Shown here one piece after another: positions 35,114-47,600 of a stretch of DNA of 64,000 nucleotides. Position numbers and translations under genes: made by a program. Source of the DNA: Butyrivibrio sp. NC2007 (lineage in GTDB: Bacteria > Bacillota > Clostridia > Lachnospirales > Lachnospiraceae); contig NZ_ATWY01000003.1 of the NCBI RefSeq assembly GCF_000421405.1, forward strand, positions 186,001-250,000, given 5' to 3'. The stretch's first letter is position 1; every line of letters starts with the position of its first letter. The notes below the pieces were generated by a model. It made no database searches, was not told where the DNA came from, and saw nothing but the letters and a program-made list of their open reading frames with translations.

Positions 35114-35911
35114 TTGAATATAATAGCTTTGGATGACGAAAAACTCGCTATGGAGGGTATCTGTAATACAATCCGTAAAGTTTCGCCGGATGCTGAAGTA
35201 AACGGCTTCGTTTTGGTGGAGCCTGCCATAGCATATGCCAAAGACAATCAGGTGGATGTAGCATTTCTTGACATCGAAATGTACGACACCAATGGAATCG
35301 AAGTTGCCAAGCAGTTAAAAGAAATCCATCCGGATATCAACATTATCTTTTCCACAGGTTATAAAGAGTATATGGAAGAAGCCTTCGCTTTGTATGCAAG
35401 CGGATATATAACCAAGCCTGCCACTGAGGACAAGGTCAGGGAGCAGCTTGCAAATCTAAGGCGTCCGATTGAAGAAGATGGCAATGGCGTTGTCATAAAG
35501 ACCTTTGGCAAGTTCGAGATCTTTGTCGATGACCTGCCACTTAAGTTTGCGTACAGCAAGAGTAAAGAGCTTCTGGCTATCCTTGTGGACAAGGAAGGCA
35601 GGATGTGTACTGTAGGTGAGCTCATGAGTGTGCTCTGGGAGGATGAGGATGATCTTGTTTCCCGTACTTCATATATGAGAAACCTTCAGTCTGACCTTAC
35701 AAACACCCTAAAGAAAAGCGGTGCTGAAGATGTGCTTGTCAAGCAGCGCGGAATGCTTGGTGTTGATGTAAGCAAGGTGAAATGCGATCTCTACGATTTC
35801 CAAAAAGGTGGAGCAGCTGCCAAAGGCTCGTTCCACGGTGAATATATGTCTCAATACAGCTGGGGAGAAGATAGGATCTCCGTTTTGGAGGAAGAAAAGT
35901 GCCGGAAATAA
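35114..35911 (+). CDS. Response regulator with SARP-like winged-helix output domain (paralogue of 20796)
   Basis: I start at TTG 35114, with GAGGTG 5 bases upstream, giving 265 residues beginning MNIIALDDEK. The GTG at 35063 would sit almost on the predicted transcript start (-10 TATAAT at 35048-35053). The receiver has ALDDE (7-9), Asp53 (FLDIEM), Thr in FSTGY and Lys in ITKP. The output winged helix (about 125-222) has FGKFEIFVDDLPLKF and SRTSYMRNLQSDL. The short tail GEYMSQYSWGE matches GDYMNQYSWSE of the paralogue, again a cut-short BTAD-like end. Its stop overlaps the kinase gene by 13 bases. With its kinases it should control surface genes nearby. Confidence 0.88.
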   Translation: MNIIALDDEKLAMEGICNTIRKVSPDAEVNGFVLVEPAIAYAKDNQVDVAFLDIEMYDTNGIEVAKQLKEIHPDINIIFSTGYKEYMEEAFALYASGYITKPATEDKVREQLANLRRPIEEDGNGVVIKTFGKFEIFVDDLPLKFAYSKSKELLAILVDKEGRMCTVGELMSVLWEDEDDLVSRTSYMRNLQSDLTNTLKKSGAEDVLVKQRGMLGVDVSKVKCDLYDFQKGGAAAKGSFHGEYMSQYSWGEDRISVLEEEKCRK

Positions 35912-37221
35912 AGTATTTTTATACTTGTCTGGAATTATGGGGTAGTTTTTTTGCCAATGCTGTAGCAATCTACCTCTACCTCAGTAAATCGGTAATACGC
36001 AAACAGTATCGCACGCTCGGAGCGCTGGAACTGATAGTTGGTGTGATGCTCTTTTTTGATGCGGTTGCATGGTTTTTCAGGGGAGTCCCCGGCCCTGTTG
36101 TCCATTCTATTCTTATTGCTTCAAACTATATCACAATTCTGTGTAACGCTTTTTTGCCTGTGGCAGTCATGGCTTATACTGTCTATTCTGTTGAAAAAGA
36201 GTACAGAACCCACCGAATGCTTATGGTGGTCACCGGTATAGGCGCCTTCAATGGTCTGTTCTACATGATCGCCCAATCAAGGAATTTTATTTTCAGTATT
36301 GATCCGGTCACAAACCTCTATCACAGAGGAGCCGGATTCGGGATATGGTCCGCGCTGATATTGCTGGAAACTGCAGGAACCATCGTCTATCTGACAATAA
36401 AAAGGGAACACATAGAGAAAAGGCGTTTTATAGTCATTATGAGTTTTGTGATTCTCCCTCTTATCGCGTCCGTTCTTCAGATCTTCATATATGGATTCTC
36501 GCTTTCAAACATAGCGATTATTATTGCCTCTGCCATATTGTTTGGACAGGCGGTTAATTCTAATACCCGGACGTTGGTGGAACAGACGATCTTTATTGAG
36601 AATCAGGAAAAAATACTGGAAGATCTAAGGACACAGATAGCTCTATCCCAGATAAAGCCTCACTTTCTGTATAATGCACTAAATTCCATCTACGTTCTAT
36701 GCGATCAGGATCCGCCTAAGGCGAAGAAGCTGATCAATAATCTTTCAGAGTATTTAAGAACTGATATAGGCTCCATCGGTACGGGTAAGACAATATCTTT
36801 TGAAAAAGAGCTTGATCATACCAATGTATACCTTGAAATTGAAAAGGCTCGCTTTGGTGACAGATTTGTCGTAGAGTATGACATTGAAGTCGCTGACTTC
36901 AATATTCCGCCTCTGACAATTCAGCCGCTTGTTGAAAATGCAGTAAAACACGGCGTTTGTAAGAAAAGTCCAAGCGACCCGGGTGTCATTACTATTAGAA
37001 CTGAACAGGGGTATGGATTCGTCAAAATAATCATAGCTGACAATGGTGTTGGATTTGATCTGGCGAAATATAACGCCATGGATAAATCATCGACCGATAA
37101 GATTGGCATCGCAAACGTAAGAGACAGGCTGAAGATTTTGGAAAATTCAGAGATGAATGTCTTTTCTGAACCCGGAAAGGGCACTACGGTTGAAATAATC
37201 ATTCCCAACAAGGACAAATAA
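35899..37221 (+). CDS. LytS-type sensor histidine kinase (first of a tandem pair)
   Basis: The 440-residue protein has about seven N-terminal membrane helices (residues about 10-225), a short coiled coil and a His_kinase/HATPase_c unit. The phospho-accepting His is in KPHFLYNALNSIY; the N-box is PLVENAVKHG and the G1 box is ADNGVGFD. These features define the LytS/YpdA family of kinases. It starts with GTG 35899 behind GGAGGAAG, inside the response regulator gene, so translation is coupled. The regulator gene is its likely partner. The ligand is unknown. Confidence 0.92.
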   Translation: MPEIKYFYTCLELWGSFFANAVAIYLYLSKSVIRKQYRTLGALELIVGVMLFFDAVAWFFRGVPGPVVHSILIASNYITILCNAFLPVAVMAYTVYSVEKEYRTHRMLMVVTGIGAFNGLFYMIAQSRNFIFSIDPVTNLYHRGAGFGIWSALILLETAGTIVYLTIKREHIEKRRFIVIMSFVILPLIASVLQIFIYGFSLSNIAIIIASAILFGQAVNSNTRTLVEQTIFIENQEKILEDLRTQIALSQIKPHFLYNALNSIYVLCDQDPPKAKKLINNLSEYLRTDIGSIGTGKTISFEKELDHTNVYLEIEKARFGDRFVVEYDIEVADFNIPPLTIQPLVENAVKHGVCKKSPSDPGVITIRTEQGYGFVKIIIADNGVGFDLAKYNAMDKSSTDKIGIANVRDRLKILENSEMNVFSEPGKGTTVEIIIPNKDK

Positions 37222-37232
37222 GGGGTATTTAT

Positions 37233-38519
37233 ATGGCTCATGTAAACATGTATATACAGCTTTATGCAGCTGTAGTACTTGCGATTATTCTGGTAGGCAA
37301 TCTGCAAGTCAACCGAGATGTAAGGGATAGGAGTGTAAGGGTCTTTTACGTTATGCTTTTTCTTGGTGTGATCATGCTCTTTGCCGGAGGTTGGGACAGC
37401 TATTTGCTGATTCCGATGCACAAACATAATCCCGCTCTGGAGTCATTGGCAGCCGGAATAAGCGATCTTGCTTACTTCCTGATAATAGGCCATTTCACCA
37501 TATATCTTGATCTGTATGACAGAGAAAAAAGTTATAAGGCAAGCAAACTTGCAAAAGCAGCGGTGATCATCAGCTTTATATACGGAATATATTGGTTTAT
37601 TTCCGATTTCAACGGAAGTATTTATACCCAGAATGCTGAAGCTATGAGCCACGGACCCATGTATTACTTTGGCCAGGTTGGTGGATACGTGACAACTCTT
37701 ATAATGCTTATCATATTGATCAAAAGGGTCAAGAGTTTCAGGAAGCGTGAAACTATAGCGTTTATCCTGTTTATCGCAGGCCCGTTGCTGGGCTCTCTTA
37801 TAAGAGGTTTTTTAAAAGACATTACTCTGATGCCTCTTATGATATCGTTATCCCTTATCATCATTCAGGTATTTGTCCAGAATGCAAAAGAGATGCTATT
37901 TAGGCAGAAGATGGTAGAGCTGTCGGAGCTTCGTACAGATCTTCTTATGAGCAGGATGAAGCCCCACTTTATCTACAATGTATTAAACTCTATTTATGTG
38001 CTTTGTGATCACTCGGTGGATGAGGCGAAAAAAGCTATCGCGCTATTCGCACAGTACCTTAGGACAAGTCTTGTTGACCTGGATAGTCACAAGCTGATAC
38101 CTTTCGAAGAAGAAATACAATACGTTAAAAACTACGTAGAAATCGAGAAGATTCGCTTTGGAGACAGGCTGGAGGTAGAGTACAATATTGGAGCAACGGA
38201 CTTTTCGGTTCCGCCGCTGTCGATACAGGTAATCGTTGAAAATGCCATAAAACATGGCATTGAGAAAAAAGTCGGAGGAGGAACCATTAAGGTTTCTTCC
38301 GGGGAAGATGGCAGGAACATCATTGTTACCATCGCGGACAACGGAGTTGGCTTTAGCGAGGATGACATCGTCCAAAACGAGAAGAAAAACGGAAAACGAA
38401 AACATGTCGGAATCTACGCTGCCACCTACAGGCTGGAAAACCTGTGTGGCGGAAAGCTTGAATATAGCAGTAAAAGAGGCGAAGGGACCACAGCAACCAT
38501 CACGATACCGAAAAATTAA
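37233..38519 (+). CDS. LytS-type sensor histidine kinase (second of a tandem pair)
   Basis: The 428-residue protein is a paralogue of the preceding kinase with the same plan: about seven membrane helices (10-220), His in KPHFIYNVLNSIYVLCD, N-box VIVENAIKHG and G1 box ADNGVGFSE. Identity is highest around the His and ATP-binding region and low in the sensor helices, so the two kinases may sense different signals or form a heterodimer, feeding one regulator. AAGGGG precedes the ATG, 11 bp after the first kinase. A terminator follows. Confidence 0.92.
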   Translation: MAHVNMYIQLYAAVVLAIILVGNLQVNRDVRDRSVRVFYVMLFLGVIMLFAGGWDSYLLIPMHKHNPALESLAAGISDLAYFLIIGHFTIYLDLYDREKSYKASKLAKAAVIISFIYGIYWFISDFNGSIYTQNAEAMSHGPMYYFGQVGGYVTTLIMLIILIKRVKSFRKRETIAFILFIAGPLLGSLIRGFLKDITLMPLMISLSLIIIQVFVQNAKEMLFRQKMVELSELRTDLLMSRMKPHFIYNVLNSIYVLCDHSVDEAKKAIALFAQYLRTSLVDLDSHKLIPFEEEIQYVKNYVEIEKIRFGDRLEVEYNIGATDFSVPPLSIQVIVENAIKHGIEKKVGGGTIKVSSGEDGRNIIVTIADNGVGFSEDDIVQNEKKNGKRKHVGIYAATYRLENLCGGKLEYSSKRGEGTTATITIPKN

Positions 38520-38532
38520 TAAACAAATCATT

Positions 38533-38565
38533 AAGAGCCTGGAACTAAAATTTCAGGCTCTTTTT
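38533..38565 (+). terminator. Rho-independent terminator of the two-component operon
   Basis: AAGAGCCTG (38533-38541) pairs with CAGGCTCTT (38554-38562); three inner pairs extend the stem to 12 bp with a 6-base loop. TTTTT follows (38561-38565). It ends the kinase operon before the adhesin promoter. Confidence 0.9.
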
Positions 38566-38604
38566 ATGTTTGTTTTAGAGTTGAGGTGCCGTATTTTAGA
38601 GATT

Positions 38605-38638
38605 TGTGACGCTTTTGTGACCGGCCGGTCGGTATCAT
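38605..38638 (+). promoter_or_regulatory. Direct-repeat regulatory element and promoter of the giant adhesin
   Basis: Two perfect TGTGAC copies (38605-38610 and 38616-38621) form a direct repeat of 11 bp period with spacer GCTTT. The -10-like TATCAT is at 38633-38638, 17 bases from the start of the second copy, as at 15410. No consensus -35 hexamer is seen. Confidence 0.6.
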
Positions 38639-38659
38639 CTTAGAAGGGAGGGGAGTACT

Positions 38660-38680
38660 ATGTCTTGCATCGGAAGGTAG
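38660..38680 (+). CDS. Possible six-codon leader peptide (MSCIGR) ahead of the adhesin
   Basis: ATG 38660 follows the strongest ribosome site of the locus (AAGGGAGGGGAG) and reads M-S-C-I-G-R then TAG at 38678-38680, five bases before the adhesin ATG at 38686. It may couple translation into the adhesin or attenuate it. It is supported only by position and by the site. Confidence 0.35.
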   Translation: MSCIGR

Positions 38681-38685
38681 AATTT

Positions 38686-41600
38686 ATGAAAAAAAACACA
38701 TTTTCAAGGATGATGGCAATCGGTCTTAGCGCAGTTCTTACGTTTACTAACGTAGACCTGAGAGTTTTTGCTGAGATGGGTGATGAAGGGCCAAGGAAGA
38801 CCATAACAAATATACAGGAGATTGATGAGGAGATTGCTCGTCAAACTCTTTATATTGGCGCCTCCGAAGAGGATATCATATTCCCTGATACTCTGGATGT
38901 CACTGTGACATATCAGGAGGAAATAGAGACAAAGAGAAAGATTGAGAAGGATGATGAGATAGAGCCTGCAGGAGATTCATCAACTGAGGCTACTACCGAA
39001 GAGATTGATGAAGACCTTCCCGAGGATATAGATCCTGACGCTGATCCGGAGCAGAACCCGGAGATAACACCAGAGCCCGGAACGCCGGAGCCTGGGACAC
39101 CAGACCCCGAAAATCCTGTGCCTGAAGTTCCGGAAGTAGAACCTGAACCGGAGCCTGCGTCCGAACCTGCACCTGAAGAGACTTCTGAGCCTGCGGATAA
39201 TGCATCAGAGGAGTCCGGAGAGGACCTCATCGGCATGATCTTCCCTGCTATCAAGGCTTATGCGGCTTCTGACGAAGCGGATCTTGATAAGAGTGAAGAG
39301 ATCGAAGAACCTAAGACAGAGCCTGTGGCTGATCCTGAGAATAAGGAAGGTGAGCCTGAAGAAGAACAGTACGAGATCGTAAAAGAGATCGTCACAATAA
39401 CCGAAGACATCACAATTGAAAATGTTAAGTGGGAACTTGATAAAGAGAACAGCTCTTTTGACAAATTCTCATCTGATGAAGCAGGGGCTGAGTTTGTTTA
39501 TGTGCCTGCTATTTCTGATTTATATGAGGTAGAAGCTCTTTTACCTACTATCACAGTTAAAATCCTGAAGGAAGAAGTGCCTCTTGAGTACATGGTTCTT
39601 GAGGCGGAGGGCGTAAGAGTTGAGGGTAATCTTCCTGTTGGAAGTACTCTGCAGGTAACACCAATTGACATATCCGAGGCCGAGAGCCTTTTGGATGACC
39701 CGAGCAGGGTTGTGCTGTATGCGCTGGATGTATGCATAATGCTGGACGGAGAAGAGATAGAACCCGATGAGTCTGTAAAGGTGACTTTGACTCCTCCTGC
39801 AGATATCGAGACAGAAGTTCTTGAAAATGAGACATTTGAGCTTGTTCATTTCCCGGATGAGAGCGAAAAGGAAGTTGTAGAGACACAGGTCAACGATCAG
39901 GGAGAGCTTGAGTTTGAAATGGATAGCTTTTCACCTATCGCATTAACAGCGTTAAAGGGAACCGGCGAAACTGATAATGTTGAACCTGCAACAGGACTTA
40001 CATTTAATCAGGCTGTAACTGTTAAATTTGCTGACGCTTCACTTATCACAGAAGGCACATCAAAGATAAAGCTGACTCTGTACGGCAATATCGCAAATAT
40101 GAACGTCAAAGAAGGCGGAAATGCCAGCACTGAGGCTTTCATAATTGGTGAGGCCAAGGAAATAGTTATTACTGAAGTTGATGATCCCGGTACAGGTAAG
40201 ACAAGTGCAACCATTTCTACCAGCTTTGACTCAATCCCTGTTTATATCCAGGAGGGAACAGGTGATAAGACAGCCGGTGGAGAGGGCACATATAAGATAC
40301 CTGAGGGCTTTTACGGAATCAAGATTGAGACTGTAGATGGTTATACACCTGAGAGTCTACCGGAGCCCGGCTATTATGCATTAAATCCCAAAAAGGATGA
40401 CAATGATAAGATTTGGAGCACATCTACTATTACCATAAACAATAAGATCATGGAGCTCACAAGCCCCACTTTTAATCTTGAGTGGCAGGATAACAGAAAC
40501 TATGCGGATAATCGTCCCTATTCCACTAAAGATGAGATCAATACTGGAGATGTGCCAACTATTCTGAGTAAGATTGATGTCTATTATCAGGACGGAGGTT
40601 CTTATGTCAAGGTAGATGGCGCACATCCAACATCTGTAAGCAGAACCTCTTTTAGTACCTGGAATGTAGCATTTAAAAACCTTCCTAAGAAGAACGAAGC
40701 AGGTGTAGCGTACAGCTACTATGCAAAACTTGCTGATGGGTTCTATCCTGTGCAGTATTATCAGGCTTCAGGGGAATATGTAGCTCTTTCTGAAGGCACT
40801 ACAGCTAAGCTTACGCTTACATATACGGATGCTATCACGGGAACTATTGTATGGCGAGCTGAGAGTGCAGTAGCGCTGCCTGAAATGATAAACAGTGGAT
40901 TGTTTACCGATGCAGGAATGAAACTGTATAAGGCGGTTGGAAGTGCTGATCCGGCAGAGGTTACCGAGGGCTATACAGTCAGCTGGACAAAAGGTCAGAA
41001 AACCGATGGGCTTGATACACATGTTACCTGGCAATATTCAATCAGTGGACTTCCTTTATATGCAGCTAACGGTGATGCCATTGTGTACTATACAAAGATG
41101 GCTGAGACCTATACATACAGCGGAGCGACTAATCCGCCTACATTTAAATTCACTTATGATAACGGGACAGCATCAACAGACACAGATAAGTGTCTTTCCG
41201 GAGAGTTCATTTATGCCACTGTTATAGGTGACGCCGAATTCTCTTTTGACAAAGTATGGTACGACGGCAATGATACAGAGAGCGTAAACAGAAGAAGCCT
41301 TGCTATTACAAGAGGCATTACTCTGTACCTTTGGAGATATCCTATCAACAAGGAAATGAAGGACGGAGCTCCTGTTACTCATAATGCTGTTCAGTACATA
41401 TATAAGTTAAAGGCTGCAGATGCAGGAAGTGAGAGCGTAAATGCGATTAACATTGAGCTCTCTCGTTTTGCTGTCTCCGGTGAGAAGTTCCCAAGCTACG
41501 ACGAGATGGGATATAAGTACGTATATTATGTGACAGAGGTTTCGAATTCAGAGCTGTACAAGACTGTTTACTGGAATCAGACCGGTGATTTTACCGGCAG

Positions 41601-44600
41601 TTCAAGTGATAAGGCTGTTAAGAATGGCGGAAAACTCTGCAATGTAAGAAACGGAAAGATTGCGCCTACTGTTACTAAGAACTGGAAAGTATCTGCAATA
41701 TCAGATTATGTATCTTCAAAATGTGTATTTGAGCTTCAGAAGAAGGTTGATGGTGACTGGGTGGATGTAGCAGAGCATACTCTGACGGGATTCTCATCAT
41801 CCAAGAAGAAGGTTACAGGAACATTCCAGTCTCAGGAGCTTTACGATGAACTGGGAAGAAGATATGAATATAGAGTTATTGAGAAGTCTGTTCGATCAGG
41901 AAGCGACGTTGATGCGGTATTTAATGGCGATGGCTGGCAGGAAGAGGGAACAAATAAGTTTAGTGCGCTCTATGAGCTGAACAATTACACATACAAGGCA
42001 ACTACTGAGTATCAGGCTACTGTTGATGAGAACGGTGTTGAGTCAGCTGAAGCTACTGTAGTCAACAAGCTGTATGGTACTAAGAATGTCTATATCAGAA
42101 AACAGTGGTCCGGTGATTGGGATATAGGTGATGCAGATAAAGACAGTAAAACGGGTAATGTAACAATAGCGCTTAAGCGTGATGGTGCAGCCTATGCAAC
42201 AATAGTGCTTGAAAAGCCTGCAAGCAAAACGGATGAAAAAGGCAGTGCCGGAACGTTTACACTGGATTGCAGTGATCCACTGGTTATTGCTGAGAATCAG
42301 ACATATACCACATCTGCAGACGGTGCATATTGGGAAACTAAAGCTATAGTTGTTCCTGCCTATGATGAAGAAGGAAGACAGTACAACTATACAATCGAAG
42401 AGACAGGCGTTGTTACTGAGCAGACTTACGGTAAAGAGTACGACAGAAGTATTACCGGTAAGGAAATAAGGCTCTATGTAAGGAACTACACCGGAAGTCA
42501 GACATCATCCATAAGAATCGATGTAAGCAAGACATGGAAGGACGACTCTGATTATTCTCAGAGAGGAGACGTTCTTATTGAGATTGGAACCTATGATGGT
42601 TCAACCTTTGTGCCATCAGAATACAGTATGACACTAACGGCCGGAAATGATTATCAGAGTCATGAATGGGTAGATCCGACAAAGTTTATGACGGCATCTG
42701 AGCGTGAGACCTATAATAATACAACTGATGAGAATACAAAAAAGGCCCTTAGGGCGAAAGCTATCCAGGATCATCTGAATATCCAGGCTACATTGAAAAA
42801 CGGCACTGAAGTAAGAGAGATTAAGAAACAGGTTACTGAAGGTAATATAACTGACGGTGTAATTGAAGCTCTTGTTGATGAGAGCAGCAATTATTTCAGG
42901 CCCGGATATAAGGTTAACATTGTAAGGAATACAGCCGGAACCAGCTATACAATCACAAATACCAGGGTTGCCGGAAGGTCTTTTACCTTCACAAAGGTAT
43001 GGCAAGATTCAGCAAACGCATTAAAGAGCAGAGGAGATTTCCTTAGGGTTGCTCTGTTCAGAGAAGTTAGCGGTGTTGAGACTGAGGTTGCCTATAGGGA
43101 TATTCCTACTTATGTTTCTGGAGACGTACTAAACACTGATCTTACTGTTAAATTTGAGAGCTATTATCCTGCTTACGATGATAACGGAAATAACTATACT
43201 TATAGCGTTAAAGAGTATATCTGCAAGGGTACGCCTGCAACCGGAGAGATGCAGTGTGAAAACGGAAAGGAGAAGGATACACCTACTTCTAAGATACTTG
43301 TGGATGTAAATTCCACTAAGGATACAACAAAATCTGGTTACGTTGTAACTGTAGATCCTGTAACTACTGTATATAAATCAGTGGAGGGATCGGCGGATCT
43401 TGGTTACAGCGATGTGAACAGTGTGCGCATTGAAGATAACTATAAGTACACAAACCAGGCATCCGGTGCAAGAAGTGAAGTTGATTTCTATGTAATATGG
43501 CATGACAAGGCTAAGAGTGACCAGAGACCTGATATGTATCTCACGCTTTATTACAGCGTTAATGGAAGTACTCCGGCTCTTTATAACAGCTCGGTTATGG
43601 GCGAGTACACGGAGCGCTGGGAGAGCGTTATTGATGGAGATAAATATATTCAGAAGGCTATTTTCAGCGGACTTCCGATTGCTGACGAAAATGGTAATGT
43701 TTATACCTACTATGTAGCTGAAACTCTGAATAATGCGACATCGGACTATAAAACTGACCACTATACAGAGCCGCTCTTTGATGAGGATGGCTATAACGAA
43801 AATGCCGTGGAGGAAATAACAGTTGGCACTGAGGTTCAGCTTCAGGCATTAAGCGAGCTTATACCGAATACTGTTAAGGCTGACGATAATGCTACTTCGC
43901 TTACACAGGAGGAGAGCTTTACTGTTACAGGCATTACGGATACGATTCAGATTGAGGGACGTAAGCTTTGGCAGGGCGTGCCTGAAGGCATTGATAAGGA
44001 TAAGCTGCCAAATGCGTATATTTACCTGTTTAGATATAGTGAACATGATGATTCTAATAAAGCTCCTGTAGTAGCTGATACTGCAACCCAAGCAGAGAAG
44101 ATGCATGACTATCTGGAAAAAGCTGTAGCCGGTAATGAGAACGATGGTTCCGCATCTCCTCGTGGGCTTAATCCATCCAAAGCCATGTATGCGTTTGGAA
44201 TCTACAGTGACGACGGAGTGGCATCATATGCTCAGTTTCCTAAATATGATGATCTGGGATATCAGTACAAGTACAGCGTTCGTGAAGTTATTTACAACAC
44301 CTATGTTCATGAGCTTCCGGCGGATATTATGTATCCGATTTATTCGCTGTCTGATAACAATTCTGATCTGGTAAATCAGTATGTTCCACATACGCATAAC
44401 ATAAGAAGCTTCGAGATAACCAAGGAGTGGGATGTAACAAGTAGTTATGCAATTAAGCCAGCCAAGGCGACGTTCAGGCTTTACAGAAAAGAGCTTGATT
44501 CTGACGGCTATGGATATACTAATGACAATTATGCCAAAAACGACTTGGATTCCTCTGAAGTAGGAGCGGCAGCATGGGCAGCAAACAATTTTGATATAGA

Positions 44601-47600
44601 TAACGATGAGCTTGTTGCTACTCAAATCGTATATCGTCAGAATGATGAGACTACTACTAATACAATCCCCTGGGATAATTGCAAGATTTTTGCCCCAAGT
44701 GGAAAGCTGTATTCCTACTATGTTGTTGAGATGATCGACGATATGCCGGGATATACGTCTACTGTCACAGGTACAGGAAAGAATGCGATAATAACCCCTA
44801 AAACGGGACAAGAAGGCATGTATATAGGTGTTGCCTTTGAAAATCATGGAATAGGACTCAGAGATACAGATGCACAAAACAAGAGAACAGAAACTTTCAG
44901 AAACGAATACAAAGCAACAGAAAATATCCAGACCATTACATTCAGCAAGCAGTGGAACGTTGGAAATGCCCCAGCTGAAACGAAAACATCTCTTGTCCCT
45001 TCTGTAGATATTGAGAATGGAACAAATGCTACAGCTAAGGCGCTGAACATAAAACTCTACGCCAAGGCAGTTACTCAGTCAGGAAAAGAAAATGATGATA
45101 CGCTGAACTTTGTTGCGGGCACAGATTATACAATTTCCGTCGCAGTGGATTCTCAGGATCCAACGAAATGGAATTATACCATTACATTTAATGCGAATAA
45201 GGATGCTCCCATATATTCTGCTAACGGTAATCTCTACAAATATTACGTAGAAGAGACCTTGAATTCTGAGTTTGTTAAGGCAAACTATACAGCAGGCAAA
45301 TCGGTAGTCTATAAGACAGCTACGGCAGGAGAACATTCCCTTGCTATGGGAACACTTTCAAATTCACTTAAGGGAAGCTTTACTGTTCAAAAGAGATGGG
45401 ATGACTTTAACAACGACTATGGCATGAGAGAAGGCTCTGTACAGTTTGATGTTTATTACAGCGTTGATGGAGGCACAAGCTGGACTAAATGCCGTGAGAA
45501 TGTAGAGCTCAAGAGCGCAAACGGATGGAAGACTACATTCAGCGGACTTCCTATAACTGCTAATAATGCCGGTGCTACAGGTACTGTTTATCAGTACAAG
45601 GTAATTGAGACCAAGATCGTGACCGGAGCTCAGGAAATTTCTGTTCCTGGACCTGACGTTTCTAAGACAGCTCAGTGGACTCCTCATGGATATGATACGC
45701 CGGATGGAGATGTCTTTTACGAACCTGTCGGCGCAAGTAACTACAAGGTCTATGATCCTGCAATCATTACAACAATTGCAGGCGGAGCAACCAGGAAGAT
45801 TGTAAACCAGCTGGATACAGATAATGCCACAACAAGTCTGACAGTTACCAAGAGTTGGGTAGATGACTCCAATAAATACGGTATAAGACCAACCAACCTT
45901 ACACTAAGGATTGACAAGTCTATTGACGGAACTGATTGGAGCGAAGTAACCAGAAGGACAATCTCTAATTTTGAAGTAAGCGGAGATACCTGGACATATA
46001 CATTTGAAAATCTTCCGAAGTACTTCTTTAATGGCACAGAAAATGTTGAATACCGGTACAGAGTTGTTGAAATTGCAATTGGTGGTACAGCTACTACCCT
46101 CGATAGCTCTTTTATCGGAAATGGCGGATCATATAGTGTTGCACATGAGTTTGGTTCTTCTGCAGGAGTATATACAACAAATATCACCAATACACTTATA
46201 AAGAAGACCGGATCTATACATGTTAAGAAGATTTGGAACAGTTCCGAGGCAGGAAACAATGTAGATGTGACCCTGTACAGTGCTAACTTTGAGGGCGGTG
46301 CAAATGGCGTTGTAACCAATGAGAGCAGCCTTAAGCCCGTTACCTTTACAGGAAGCGTTAATACTCTTGGACATGAAGGCGAGTGCGAATATGCCAGCCT
46401 TCCCATGTACAACAAGGATGGCAATACTATTGTCTATTACGTAAAAGAGACATCAACAGGTGACTACAAGACACAGTATGCGTCAGGTAGCGCTGCTTAC
46501 CCGGCAGACGGAGCAACAGTCGTTGATGCACTCCAGCATACTATCGGAACTACTGACGATTCTCTTTATGTAAAGGTGGTAAATACACCACTTACCAAGA
46601 TCACAGGAAGCAAGAAGTGGTCAGATGAGAATAATAAATATAGTCTCCGACCTGCAAGCGTTGAGCTTACACTTCAGAGAAGAATTGGAGATGGAGCGTG
46701 GGAGAGCGTTTCAGCTGATGAGCTTCATAAGACCAATGCAAGTGCAAGTCCTACAGTGACAGTTAAAGATTCTGCATGGAGCGGCTCGATAGATAAGCTT
46801 CCATTGTACGCACTTTCAGATGGTTCAAGTCCTGTGAAGTATCAGTACAGACTTGCAGAGCTAACAATTCCTAATGCATACACAAGGAAGGCCGGAACAG
46901 CTGTTGCAGCTCTTACACCTGAAGACGGCTATGAATATGGCGGAACCGATGAAGCTCAGACCAGCACTGTTACCAACCACCTCATAACAAGAGGCGATAT
47001 CACAGTAAACAAGGTATGGAATACAAATAGCGAAGCAGATAAGCACGATGTATACGTTAAGCTATATTCCAAGAACCTTGAAAACGGAACAGGAACAGGT
47101 GCAAATGCAGATGTTCCGGACGCTACAGCTACTCTTTCAGGAAGCAACTTAAGCAAGACTTTCACAGGACTTCCTGCAGTAAACAAGGATGGCAACGAGA
47201 TTGTTTACTACGTAGAAGAGACTGCAGATCCAAGATATGACACAGCTTACTACGTTCAGGATGGCACAGGCTTTGCCAAAGTGGAAAAGGCAAATGCAAA
47301 GAGCAGTGGAACAGGATCCTTTGAGTTTAAGATCGTAAATACACCACTTACCAAGATCACCGGAAGAAAGTTTTGGGAAGATGACAATAATGGATTTGGC
47401 TTAAGACCTGATGAACTGACTCTTACACTTCAGAGAAGGATTGGAAGCGGAGAGTGGGCAGATGTATCTGAGGATGAGCTTCACAATACAAATGCAACTG
47501 CAAGCCCTGTTGTTACTATTGAAGCAGGCTCCTGGGAAGCAACAATCGATAAGCTTCCACTGTACGTACTTTCTGATGGTGCAAATCCTGCGAAGTATCA

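Noticed and set aside
38254-38643. 129-codon frame overlapping the second kinase and the following gap
   Set aside because: It is in another frame of a well-supported kinase gene, crosses a terminator and the adhesin promoter, and has no ribosome site.
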